From NCBI GenBank assembly GCA_008360955.1, contig LUCM01000715.1, forward strand, positions 191,385 to 255,384: a stretch of 64,000 nt of DNA, in the 5' to 3' direction. Position numbers and translations under genes: made by a program. Below are positions 1 to 11,985 of this stretch, piece after piece. This DNA is from Fasciolopsis buskii. Lineage: Eukaryota; Platyhelminthes; Trematoda; Plagiorchiida; Fasciolidae. Within the stretch, counting starts at the first letter, position 1; every line of letters starts with the position of its first letter. The notes beneath the pieces are model-generated. The model worked only from the letters and a program-made list of their open reading frames with translations, did not search any database and was not told where the DNA came from.

Positions 1-1925
1 CCATGTGCCCGCCATCTTTTGTGATTCGTTGAATGATACCTGGACATTGACTACATACACTAAAACTAGGTCTTTTTTGCAGCCTTTCACCCGATATAAC
101 CAAGTTCATGGTGTTATCTGTTTCGGGCTTGAGAAGAAATGTTATTGTTTCGATAAGCGGCAACTTGGAGAACAATGATTCAACGCCAAGCGAGAAAACT
201 ATTTTATTTGATGCACACAAACCTACTTTGATATCCTGAACAAGAAAAGGATCTTTCAATCTGTGTAAGCACAACTGGTTCCTCCGAGGTTCCAAAAGTT
301 CCGCCAACCATCTGAAAATCGAATGATGTGCAGAGCTGGCCAGTGACCGGAAAGGTCGAATAGGTACCAATGCTTTGCATGTATTGACAGACTAATATAG
401 CCTCGTATTGTTTTTGAATAAGTACATCTTGTCTGTTAGTCCAATTATTTGTTTGTCCGTCCATCATGTCTGAGCTCTTTCGAAACGCTTATAATTTGTT
501 GCTCAACATCATGCCATTCACGTAGTTCACCGAGTTTTGCTGAATTCTTTCGCAGCATTCACGAGAGGCTGTAGCTTGTTTGAGTCTTTGCCGCCCATCG
601 GCGCCATTCAGCAGGCTTGATCACAACGATTCTATACGGTACTTTTATCTTGTATAAATTATATCAATTCCCTTAATGTCATTTTATATACAACGGGCAT
701 AAGATGTATTAACTCATAGAGCTTTGAATGCCTCAAAATATCTGCTTGAGTTAGCCATTAATCAGTGTTTGCGTGGAAAGACTATGAGCATGTCATACGA
801 TACAATTTGGTACAGCTTCATGCGAGTCTGTGTATACAATCGGTCAGTCAGAACCGTGACAACAGGCAATCGTGAAGTCTAAACATTCTTCAACGGTCAT
901 TGCACAGAAAGCACTGACGTCTGGGGTTATCTCCTATTTTCTATATAAGCACACGAGTTGTAAATAAAATTCAACCATGCTTTCCGGCTGCTGAGGTCCT
1001 CTTTTCGTTTTCGTCTGTGCAGCTTGAGTTGGAACCAATCTAGTGTCTGCTGGCAATTTGTACCCGTTCGTTATAGCGATTGACGAAATTCCGCATACTG
1101 ATTTTAAGTACAAATACTACAGTTCGACGGAAAAGCCTTTCGAACTATATTTGAAAGATTTCGTTTTTAGTTCTTAGGTAAAAGTCCAAGTCCTGAGGAC
1201 AACGTCTCGTCAATCAAATCTCACCCGAGCTTTACGTGTTTTTGTATCGGTGCGCAAACCTTTGGATTGTCCCCCAAATCAATGACTCCTTAATCATCTC
1301 AATCGAAATGAGAAATGACAACGAACAAGTAGAGAAAGCGCATCCAAAATACTTTGCTGATAGTTGTATGTTTCGCATATGGAGGGAAGATCAAAATTTA
1401 TCTATAGTACACCATATATAGATAGCATGAAGAACGAGCAATCATATAAGCCGTTGGCAGCAAAAATGCAGCGTACTGGATGAGTGGGATTGGCGTAATC
1501 CGATAAGAACTTGTCGATGGATGATTGAGTGGGGGTCTGGTGTGAAGGCTAGGGAGTGTTTCAACAGTCTTAGTTATATATAAAATTACGTGTGAATGAC
1601 ATGAATTGGCCTCGGATACATGCATCATGAATGCTCTGCTTTTTGGGATATGCGAATACAACATTGGGTAACGTCAGCAAACCACTCACTTGGAATTATT
1701 AAATGGTGACCGGCACTTTGATAATTAGGCATTATCGAGAAAATTATCGATTTCCAGAAAGCGTTTCCTATCCCATGTGACCAAATAGATCCAAACGGGT
1801 CCGAATGCCAAAGACTGCAATTATGCAAGTTACTTTCGTTGGGCATTCGATTGCTGACTTCCCTGTTTCAAAACGCCTAGGGCTTGCCCACCACGTCCCA
1901 TGACCTTTCACGACGCAAACATCTA

Positions 1926-1943
1926 CACGCACACACACACACC
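1926..1943. repeat. (CA)n microsatellite
   Basis: Run of alternating C and A, about nine units, seen directly. Confidence 0.85.
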
Positions 1944-2038
1944 ACTAAGGCATCGATAGTTACGACGACGATTGGATGATATTCATAGATCAACTATCCT
2001 ATTGGGTTTATCATTCGGACAGCATCCCCAATTTCACA

Positions 2039-2062
2039 ATATATATATATATATATATATAC
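2039..2062. repeat. (TA)n microsatellite
   Basis: Uninterrupted alternating AT run of about 24 bases, seen directly. Confidence 0.9.
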
Positions 2063-2649
2063 AAAATAATTATTGCGTTGGTTTTTACATGTCTAATCTC
2101 ACGATCTGTCAGGATATTTGAATTTTGAATTTAATAACATTTATGATAGACAAACGACCGAATCAGATGAGCTGGTCAAACAGCGTAAGAGCAACGCATC
2201 AGTTCCTTATGTCGTCAGTTTTGACTTGACACCGAACACACATAGACACTCTGTGTAAAAGCGCTGTAACTTTTTCTACTACAAATGGATAAGCCTCCAA
2301 CTCAGTTATTGGACTTTGTGGACTCAATTGCGAATCAAATCATCTCGTTTTGTCCGCTGTCACAAACCGCCGTGAATTCATGTGATACAGAAAGCGGTCA
2401 TAACATCCATGAGGTCTCAGTCATCGCAAAATCCTCGCGGTTGGTGTTTTACATTCCCGTTCGTGATTTGTGCAGACAGAGACAGTCTTCCCATCGGTCC
2501 CGTTCTCATTCTATAATGAATTCCTATTGTGGTGCGGAGACTACGCGCCGAGACAGCGGATCAAAAGAGTAATTTAATTTATAAAGTTTCCCAGATGCAA
2601 TAGTCGAACGAACTGGATTATCTGACCGGCGATCCAATACTGAAATCAT

Positions 2650-5235
2650 GGGTATAAAACCATCTCAACTTTTCAGATACATAAAGCAATTCCTGGAGCA
2701 CCACAAACTGAATGACTCGCTGTTACTAAAATGGAGGACGGAAATCTTTGTTCGTTGACCAAGGACGTTATGGGATCGACCGAGGAAGACGTCTCGAGAA
2801 CAGAATTAACTGAGGCTGTTGACAGATTGTTTGAAGCCAATCTCAGGAGCAAGGCTGCTGTTACGATAACTTCGACAACTTTTGTCCATTCCGTCTTGCA
2901 ACTCAGAGGCCAAATCAGTTATTTAACAACTCGGATGAAACTTGTCCGTAAACATGCAAGCCAATTAAAAGAAGTTCTGCTGTTAGAATGACTGGGGTTT
3001 TGTTAAACAAGCCCATCGAAGCCAACCTCCAGGATGTTTCACAGCAAATCGTTGGGGGAACGCAAAACCTGTCCAATATTTGTCACCATTACCACTGGCA
3101 CTGAACTTGATCGTCTATCATGCATTTTCGACCGCCTTGATTCTATGAAGTTCCCAGTTGATATCATTGCCCTGATGAGTGTTATTCCTGCTCTCTCGGA
3201 CAGCATCATTGGCGTCCTGCCTCCCTGAGTCTACAGGTAGCCAGCGTTTCCTCTGTGAAAAAATACCCTCAAAAGTTTCATGTTATTTGACTTTGGTTTT
3301 TAAAACGATGTTTTCCCTCGATTCTCAAATCCTGACGACTCCGGTATGATCCTTGTAATGGACTTTCTTTCTGGCTTTGCCATTGTGGTTACCTTAAATC
3401 ACCACTGCTGGGCAGTGCTGAATCTTTGCTTGCACCCCTTATCTGGAAATCAGTCCGATGATAATCCAATCACCATTTCCTTTTGTTTCCGACTAATCCT
3501 ATCCAATAACTGTCACCTAGACGTCAGTATGTAGAACTTCACACGACATTGTCAACAAACGCCTCTTGATAACAGCGCGCCCAAGTAGACTGTTGCTCGA
3601 GAGACTTACCGCAGCCAAACATATGTCAAAACTGTAAACGGTTCGCCCACCAAGCAACTCGCGCGTATTCTCATTTCACATGGTCCCGAAATACAATGGT
3701 GATTGTCGCCCGTGTGATAACTGTCCTACACTTGACTGTATTGTCGTTCCTGGGCTACCCGATCACATATATTCACGACTTCTCCAATAGCCACCGTGGT
3801 AAAAGGATCTTCTCGAGGCTCACTGGTGAGAAGTATCCCCACATTCTTGTTAGATCGGAGTATATTCCAAAAATTGGCATTGTAACACCATTCGGCCTAT
3901 AAGCATTTATTCACACGCCTCTTGGTTTGAAAAATGTGCCTCAAAAACTCCAGAGATTCATGGAACAAATGCATTGTGGTATCATCTAATACCGATCATA
4001 GACCATTGCATATGTGTTAGCTTCCACCGATGGCCGCCAATCTCCGAGAGGAATTCGGTGCCTGGAGTACACTACCAATATCAGATATGGAAAAGTATCT
4101 GGCAGTCTTGTTTCGAATGCCTTGTCTCATCTAGGTTTGTATCAGATATCCATCCAGATCTCATTCAAGTGGGTATGTAATGAGAAAGCATAGAAAAATG
4201 ATAAGAAACTGGTTTGTCGCTGATCACTATCTTCTCCGGTGCTGAAAGATCTATCATTCCCGAATGCAGGCGGTTTTATTTTCGTGACACGTCCATCTAA
4301 ATATCCTTGGTCATTTGTGACCAACATACGGTGATCGTTTCACCAGTTCGCCGATGGATCTTCCCATTATTGAAACGTTCATTGAAGCATTTCCCAAAGC
4401 GTTTCTCCATCATGGATTTCTACACTCGGTGTTTCTTCTACGGTCACCACTGAGAGAGCAGCACAATTCCAATCTAAATAGTTCATTGATTTTCCCACCA
4501 TACTTGGATTTGAAAATATTCGGACGATCGCAAACCACTATCATCTAATGGATTAATGCAGAGATTGCATTGACAACTAAAATCTTCGCTGATCAGCAAC
4601 TATCGTGCAGCTAAGTAGACGGATGTTATTCCGCCGACTGTGATATGGGTCCGTACCACCTTAAAAGATGGAGTTAGTTTTTGTATACTGGATATGGTAC
4701 TTGGCACATCCCTACAGACACCCGGTGGCTTCTTCCGTCACAATACCGAAATTATTGACTCGTCCATATTTGTCAGTCAGTTACAGTCATACATGAAGAC
4801 ACTTAGGGCCCTGCCGACCGGTCCCATTTACACTCCAAAAGATCTAACAACATCTACACATGCTTTTATCAGTCCCGATTCCATGAAGCTCCCATCTTGC
4901 ACCCCGCATACTAATGCCTATCCCGTTTGACTTCGGGTAACGGAAAATGCCTTAACGTTGACAAGGCTGGCCATATAGACACCACAGTCAACGAAAGTTT
5001 AAAAGTAATTTCTTGAATCGGGCTAAATGACTGGATTTTGCCTCATAAAAACACTCATTCCTCTGCACGATACTGCCAAGTCCCTTACAATGGCTGAACG
5101 GAACAGTTCGCAAACACCTGGCCATTTACCACTGCCACTACCATCCATTTCAACAGAGGAATTTTTAAGCTCTTTAGTTTCGCACTTGGTTAAACTAGTA
5201 CGAACATTTGCATACAAATGATCGATGCTCACGGA
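2650..5235 (+). mobile_element. Decayed Ty3/gypsy LTR retrotransposon (PR-RT-IN remnants)
   Basis: Frame-broken translations on the plus strand line up, in order, with gypsy Pol. Around 3100-3200 is a retropepsin-like segment reading PVDIIALMSVIP where an active enzyme has VDTGA. About 3540-3980 carries the reverse transcriptase start: LHMVPK-like FHMVPKYNGDCRPC, then YPITYIHDFSNSHRGKRIFS and TPFGL, then HTPLGLKNVPQKLQRFMEQ. About 4330-4930 is integrase: DRFTSSPMDLPI, then ANGLMQRL-like and LKSSL text, then PPTVIWVRTTLKDG and DMVLGTSLQTPGGFF, the usual tail of gypsy integrases. The RT palm YxDD block and RNase H are missing between RT and IN, so the copy carries an internal deletion as well as stops and frameshifts. 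A gag part before 3000 is possible but not shown. I could not find LTRs, so both ends are approximate. The style matches the CsRn1-type elements known from flukes (inference). Confidence 0.78.
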
Positions 5236-5944
5236 GGGGTGAATTATAGAGCTTGCATTGATTTTTGTAGGCTCACCCTAGTGTAGACTCGGGACATTTG
5301 AATTTCGAACCTCAGAGCATCCGTGACGCACAAGCAACCCAATCACGTGACGTGATCGAAATGCGTAGGTGTAAATTTTTGGTTGTATAGATTTTCACTT
5401 GACACCAGGCCCAAAAACAAGCGTTGTACGAAAACGTGGCGCAGTGGTTTTTTCACTGCATTTGCAAGCAGCTTCTCTACCCCCTGGGTTCCAAGTCCCT
5501 TGAGTTTCACAGGTACGTCTAGCATTTTCGAAAAAAGTTATTCGCCTGATCTTTTGTTCTCAAATAACCATATCAGTTGTTGTTCTTACTATAGCTGTCG
5601 CCTGTGCCGGTTGCAAAACAGCAATTTAAAACGCATAACACATTCTAGTAATCAAAATAAATGAAACCTTTGAGACTAACTTTCTCTAGTAGGGTGAAAC
5701 CTTAGTTACGATAGCAGCTTTTTGAATTACTTCAGCCAGTTGTGCCAAATAATGCATTCAGAATTCTTGAAGAGTTGCGTTCGATATAAAAACCACGTGA
5801 CTATCGTATGGACTGCCATGCGTCTGCGGAACTGACTATACAAAAAGGAGAGCGTGGGCAGAAAACAGAACCAGTTCAAAAAACGTGAGCAGTCGTCTTG
5901 ACAACAAGGAAATACAATGGGGCGAGGCAATCCATAATAAGGTG
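5236..5944. other. No recognisable gene
   Basis: Sequence between the gypsy remnant and the first inverted-repeat arm. Short open frames only, with no similarity I recognise. It may contain the lost 3' LTR of the gypsy copy, but no partner LTR was found. Confidence 0.45.
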
Positions 5945-6215
5945 CATTACGTCTGAATATAAAACTGTATGCAGACATAAAGCACAAATCGGTGAATACA
6001 TTTAGTGTCTTCAGAATCAACGCGAGAAGATAGAACATTGCTGGTAAAATAGAGAAGAAATGGCAAGCCATGGTAAGGTTCAGTACATATTTGTCAATTG
6101 TTACAGACTCCACCTCCACCGTACCATCGATCGCAAATTGTGATCCAGTTCATCTGTGGGTATTGCACGGTATAGTTACTAAAATTGCAATGAACGGTTG
6201 TCTTATGGAGCCAAC
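5945..6215 (-). repeat. Arm 1 of a diverged inverted repeat
   Basis: Read on the minus strand, this stretch matches the plus strand at 7670-7945. Shared blocks include a stretch around the word taccgtgcaatacccacaga and another reading acaattgacaaatatgt. Translated by chance, the two arms read VTIDKYVLNL and GTIDKYVLDL, followed by CHFFS and YHFFS. Many substitutions separate the arms, so it is old. It is either a dispersed repeat present twice in opposite orientation or the terminal arms of a foldback-type DNA element. No coding function is supported. Confidence 0.65.
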
Positions 6216-7669
6216 CCTGGGAGCTAAATCACGAGGGTCGATCTGCAAGGCAGTAAAAAGAGAAACAATGTTCTAAAACTGCTGAGAGTTAATGATCGAT
6301 ATCGCAATTCACGTGACTTTTGACCCAGTCGGATTGGGGACCAGTGCTCCCGAATTCACCAGCAAAATCTGTGATGGAGAAACTTGGTTCGTGCATCTCT
6401 ATTTTTCGGGATTAGATAAGAAGCTCCAATCCTAGTCAGTGGTGGGCCTTTCAATCTAAATCACTTCGTGACTAACAACAATTTGCGGCATTTAATAGAG
6501 AACACGATCGCCGGTTGTTATGAGAAATATCCCAACTACCAGTTACACCGATCTGGGTAGACGCTGCGGATAGATGGACGAAAGTGACCCGCAAAGCGAA
6601 TTCCCTATCCTCAACGTCACCGTTGAACACACAAATATGTGTCCAGCAAATCTACTTCACCGTGGAATGGTTTTGGATTTTTTTATGACAGTTTTAATTA
6701 TAACCCAATATGAAAAGCGGGAAAACGCAATGTGTATCATAGTTACATGCTACCCAGACAGTTGTAAAATTCTCTGACGGTGTCACTTAACGGCCCCTTG
6801 AATTGCGCACCGAATGGAACACACGATTGCCGGGATGAAAAACTGAACACACCCACCATCGACGTGCATCAGTGACTCATTTCGCAAGACCGGTACATGG
6901 TGGGACACGTGTTTTGTTATTTCGCGCCTGCGCGGTATTCTGTGCCTATACATCCATCGGCAAATCACTCAATAGTGGTGCAGCAACACACGCACACACA
7001 TATGTCGACAGTTGAGCTAAAACTGACAATCAATAGTGAGCGAATCTATTAAGAAATTAACTGCGCATCGTTATAACTCTCTTCCAACCATACAACTGGT
7101 GTTTATCAATCGACGAAACCGACAGAACCCAAGCGAAAAAAGCAACCACTGATGTCATAGACATCGCGACATCTAACAAAATTAGAGATCAATGATAGTA
7201 GGCGCACGAGTGTGTGGATGCATGGCGGTAAGCTTCATCTGCGGACTCGTAATAGGCTATAAACAAAAAGATACAATGATGATCAATTTCGTCGAATAAC
7301 TCCCGTGTGAGGACTCAATTTCATGAAATGTTCAGTTCCAAATAGAAAAACTTTGGTCATTAAATGAGCCGAAATTCCACGATGGGTAATCACATTATCA
7401 TGTGACTCGGTGGATTTGTGCACCAGCCTGAATTTCCTTGGAGAGAAACGTTTAATGTCCCAAGTGCTTGAATTCTTAAATGAACCAGGCTGGATTTTTT
7501 TCTTCGAAGAGCTGAATTTCCAATCGACATCAATGCATTCCTGTGCCGCTGATATGGCCTAGAAAACACGTTACAGTTAGGTGGACTCCCACGAACACGG
7601 AACTCACAAGGCAGATTTATCAGTGTTCCGGAATGATCCAAGTAGCGATATATACAGGTGCCCACAGGG
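6216..7669. other. Spacer between inverted-repeat arms, no recognised gene
   Basis: About 1.45 kb between the two arms. No transposase, reverse transcriptase or host protein motif could be read in any frame. A short CA-rich run lies near 6985-7000. If the arms belong to one element, this would be its interior, but nothing in it supports that. Confidence 0.4.
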
Positions 7670-7945
7670 GACTCCAAAAGACAACCGTACATGGCAATTT
7701 TAGTTAGTATACCGTGCAATACCCACAGATGAGCTGTGAATCATGATAAACAATCGATGGTATGGTGGACGTGGAGTCTGGAACAATTGACAAATATGTG
7801 CTGGACCTCAACATGGCTTACCATTTCTTCTCCGTTATATCTCCATTGTTTTATTTTTTTACAGCTATTCAGAAGACTAAATCTATTCACCGATTTGTGC
7901 TTTACATTTGCACATATTCGTATATTCCAATACTGGTAGGGAGAC
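7670..7945 (+). repeat. Arm 2 of a diverged inverted repeat
   Basis: Plus-strand partner of 5945-6215. Similarity begins near the shared word agacaaccgt, runs through the taccgtgcaatacccacaga block and fades after the segment translating as HRFVLYIC. See arm 1. Confidence 0.65.
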
Positions 7946-8339
7946 AGACAGATGTAGGCCGATCCAACATTTCGGCAGTTTTCGATAGGGAAGAAGACTA
8001 AAAAAGACCGATATGACACACCGCGTCAGAAACTTCCTAAGGATGACCAGAAAACTAAGTGTTGTATAAGGGAAACAAAGGTTAAAAGAAGAGCATCTGG
8101 CGAAATAGATACTGAAGGAAGAAAGTCAAAATAATAGCCCTAGAAGAGACGGCTAAGGGGTGGACTAAAAATTGGCTGGTGTCTGCGGTCTATAAGTTAA
8201 TGCCTATCACAATGGGAGACTACACCTTGACGTGACATGGCGAATTGCGTGCTTCCGTGATTAAACGAGATACACAGGATGGCCTATCTCAAGCCGAAGA
8301 TCCAATCATGCGTGGAAGGTCAGTGGGTAGAGACCTGAC

Positions 8340-11300
8340 TAAGTAGTCTCCTGGTCCTCCAAACCGGAAGTTGATCTGCACGGACAACTCAGTCGGAAAA
8401 ACAAGTGGAGGAATAATTGATCCAAGTAGATGGGCTTCCACTCAGCCATGCCCCTCTGCCTCGTGGACAGGTTCGTGTCAGATCCAGAAGCTTTGATTGA
8501 CAACCCTAATCGTTCTTCTGCCTAGCGGCTGGACGCCCTAGCAACACCCGTCCATTAATCCCCATGATTTACACGCCTACAAGTAATTCCATATTGCATC
8601 GGTCGTCGCGCAGGCTAATTAGGACCGTGCTGCCTATTGCATCAAGCGGGGCGGGTAGTGACAAGTACACCACTGCTCAGAATTCCTTCCCATGTATTCA
8701 ACCTGTTTCTTTACCGCCTGTGCCTACCCATAATGTGTGCACTGGTAACAAACCCGATACTCGCAACGGCTCGTTGTCAAGTTGTGTAGTTGGTGGTTTA
8801 TAACCCGCTAGCTCACACTTTCTCAAGCCGTGTCAGAATCTGAATCTCGGTTCTTTCAATGTGCACACTTTAATGCAGGCTGGCAACAGGCGTGCTTGAC
8901 TCTGACAGTAGACTCACTTTTGATTGATGTCTGCTGCGAGAGCGAAACACGAATTCACGATTCGAGTAAAGTAATTCAACTAACTGCGTCAAATGTCTCG
9001 TCAAGGTATTTCCCGGACACTTTAGGAGACGAGGCAGCTCAAGCTGTGGGTCAACGCGGTGTAGAAACAGTCTTGAGTGAGAAGGCTGAAGCAGCCCTTC
9101 TACACTGGATCCCAGTTAACAGTCGCTTGTGCGCCGTAAGACTACATGGATCAATCGGCTTCCGGGAGGATAGTAGGGTTAAGCGCAGTTTATGTCACCT
9201 CGGCATACGCTCCAACAGACTGCAGCACTGACATGGGAAAAGAATAGTTTTACAATGACTTCGTCACCCTTGTTCGGAAGAGCAAAGGCTTTGAAATTGT
9301 GGTGGCAGCAGGTGATTTTACATGCACAAGTTGGAAAATTCAGTGCATTGGACTCCTGTTTAGGTGGGTGATGCGCCTTGCTTGCTCAGCGAACAGATAA
9401 TGGAGACAGTCTTCTCCAGTTTTGTGCAGACACTCGTTTATTTCTATCTAGTACGAATTTCCGACACAGTTCGCGCCGCACGGTGACAGGGCACTCAAAC
9501 TCGACAGGTAATCTGAGTCAGATCGATCATATTGCAGTAAGCTACCATTGGTGTTGTTCTGTCTAGAACTGTGGATTATACTGGACCACTTACGTCGATT
9601 CGGACCATGCGTTAGTTTTAATGCGATTTTTGCTGCAGCTCAACGACCATCGATGCAGGCCACAAACCCAATTGGCGTTCGAACGTGTGATTCGGCTGTT
9701 CGCAACAGCTACGAACAGAAACTATCCGAGGAACTAAGAACTTCGACCAGCAGCAGTGTAGACGATCAATGGGATCAAGCTAAACAGGCCATGCATTTGG
9801 CAGCATATTTTGCTTGTGGTCCTAGGTCTAGCGTTCATCAAAGACACTGGATCTAACAAGGGTCGCTGGGTCTAATGGAATAAAAACGCTACCTGCCTAA
9901 CTGCAAGGAGGCGAATAAGGTGCGTCGACAGTTGCAGCGTCAGCTGACGATAAGCCTTAAGAAAGACCGCGAAAACTGGCGGGTTAAGGTAGCCGAAGAG
10001 ATGGAGGAAGCGGCCGCTTCAGATAATAGTCAAAGACTGTTTAAGCTCATACGCGACAGCGGTGGGCAGTGAACTTCGGTTAGTGAAGTCGTGTGCGATG
10101 GGAATGGAGAGCTCATCCGTGGTAGACAACAGAGGCTGGACCGTTAGGCAGAGCACTCCAAGGATCAGTGTAGCTGGCCGCACGCTAACGTATTTAGTCC
10201 GACGTTTGAAGCTGCAAATCCTTGGGAGGTGTCACTTGATCCCCAGACGGAAATGGAAGTGCAGTCCAATATTCGGCTTCTGAAGAGGGGAAAAGCAGCC
10301 GGTCCCGACAAACTTTCCCCAGTTCTTTTCAACTTGGGTAGGGAAGCTCTGGTGAAATGGCCTACCTCCTCGTTTCACGATATTTGAAACGAGTGGGGCG
10401 AGTCATTGATTGTCCCCATCTTCAAGAACGGCACACGGAGTGACTATAGCAATCATAGTGGAATTAGTTTAACTCCAATAGTTACTAAGGTGTTGGCTTC
10501 GATAATGGTGCGCCGTTTGACACCGATTCGCAGGCGGGATTTCGTCCAGGTCGAGGTTGAATCGACCAGATATTCACTCTTCGACAGACACTCGAAACAA
10601 GTCACACCGCCACCTTACGATCGCAATTTATCTGGACTTGAAGGGCGCAATTGACTCCTTGGATCGACCAGCACTACTCAATGCTCTCCACCGGAAGGGT
10701 ATGCCGACGAAGTTCGTAAACCTGTTGCGAGCATTGCACTCGCATAGCTATGGTCGTGTGAGGGTATACGGTGGACTATGAAGTTCAGTCGAAACGACTA
10801 GTATCGTTCGACAAGGGTGTCCCATCTCTCCATTCCTGTTCAACTTCGTCATGGACGAGGTGATGGAAGATGCTCGAGGAGGTCTCCGGGATGTAGGAGT
10901 CGGACTGGGAAATGGATGGAAGCTATGTGATCTAGACTACGCGGATGACGTTTTGTGCTTTTTCGAATCCGCGGATCATGCACAACGCGCACCAGATGGA
11001 CTCTCGAGATCGGTTGCTAGGTTTGGCATATGCTTTGTACCTTCAAAGTGCAAAGTGTTGTTGTAGGACTGGACTGCAGCAGTGCCAAACTTGGTGCTGA
11101 GCGGAGAGGAACTAACGATTGTGGACCGTCCCACCTACCTTGGTAGTTGCGTGTCGAACGACGGCAACTTGGTAGTAGAGATAAAACTCGCGTATATCGA
11201 AGGGTCGAGCAGCTTACGCTGGACTGAAGCACTTATGGCGTCGTTCTGATATTTCGGTGAAGTTGAAAGGTCGTGTGTACTGTGCCACATTGCGCTCAGT

Positions 11301-11985
11301 TCTTTTGAAAGGTTGCCAGACATGGATTATGCGTGTGGGAGATGTTCGTCGGTTGGAGGTCTTCGACCACCGATGTCTGCGTAGTATGGCTAGGATTGGA
11401 TGAAGTGACTGGGTGAGTAATATAGAGGTCAGGAATCTGGTACTAGGTGCCGGCTCTCAGAATACCTTGTTTCATCGTATGAAACTTAGTAGACTTCGCT
11501 GATTGGGTCACGTGCTGCGTGTGTCGAACACTCGTCTACCATACCGTGCCCTATTTTGTGTTCCTCCCACGGAGTGGAGGAAGCATGTGGTGCAGGTCGA
11601 CAAATGACGTGGCAAAGTGGAATGAGGAAATGCACAGTGGATTTAGGTAATGTAGGTGTCTCATGTCTTTTTGATTGAGATCTGAAAGACCCGTCAGCTT
11701 TCTGGCTGGGGACAGTGGAGGATATGAGAGTGAGCCGTTAACAGTGGCGATCGTGCTGTCCCTTTCTATCGAATCAGATTGATTGATGAAGTGCGCCCGT
11801 ACAGTTAAACTGTGTTCTGTGTGTTTGCTGCTATAGCATTCTTATATTTTCTCACCTGTATGGGTCGATTCACTGTTTCCTTTGGATATTCAATCTTTTT
11901 ACAGAAACATTTAAGCTTGGGGAAAAGGCATCGGTCAGCGAGGCTTGCCGTACTGTTTAATGCCGGACGATGATGATGATGTAAA
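8340..11985 (+). mobile_element. Near full-length, inactive RTE/SR2-like non-LTR retrotransposon
   Basis: A degenerate APE-RT element. A 5' leader (8340-8830) matches antisense copies at 27415-27680 and 59370-59600. Apurinic-type endonuclease runs about 8838-9640. It starts NLGSFNVHTLMQAG across a frameshift, continues with a SETRI-like block and IPVNSRLCAVRL, and ends with SQIDHIAVSY and VDSDHA. The usual GDFNAQVGK block reads GDFTCTSWK, so a key Asn is gone. Reverse transcriptase runs about 10287-11065. It includes KRGKAAGPDKLSPVLF, VPIFKNGTRSDYSNHSGISL, DLKGAIDSLDRPALLNAL, an RQGCPISPFLFNFVMDEV block in a second frame, and YADDVLCFFESADHAQR with the YADD motif intact. The C-terminal part includes VFDHRCLRSM and LGHVLRVSNTRLPYRALF. 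The 3' end finishes in a short GAT tandem near 11970, typical of RTE elements. Stops and frameshifts mean no intact ORF remains. Confidence 0.88.

Larger units (their letters stand above)
1..2284. other. No recognisable gene
   Basis: No reading frame here has recognisable protein similarity, and the open frames are short (under 90 codons) and overlap on opposite strands. The only clear structure is a short CA repeat and a TA repeat, listed separately. It is probably intergenic or decayed repeat sequence on the far (3') side of the kinase gene. Confidence 0.6.

Noticed and set aside
5727..6119. 130-codon minus-strand frame rich in F, L and Y, as a membrane protein
   Set aside because: Lies largely in arm 1 of the inverted repeat. 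The homologous arm is not open over the same length, and hydrophobic text is expected from AT-rich sequence.
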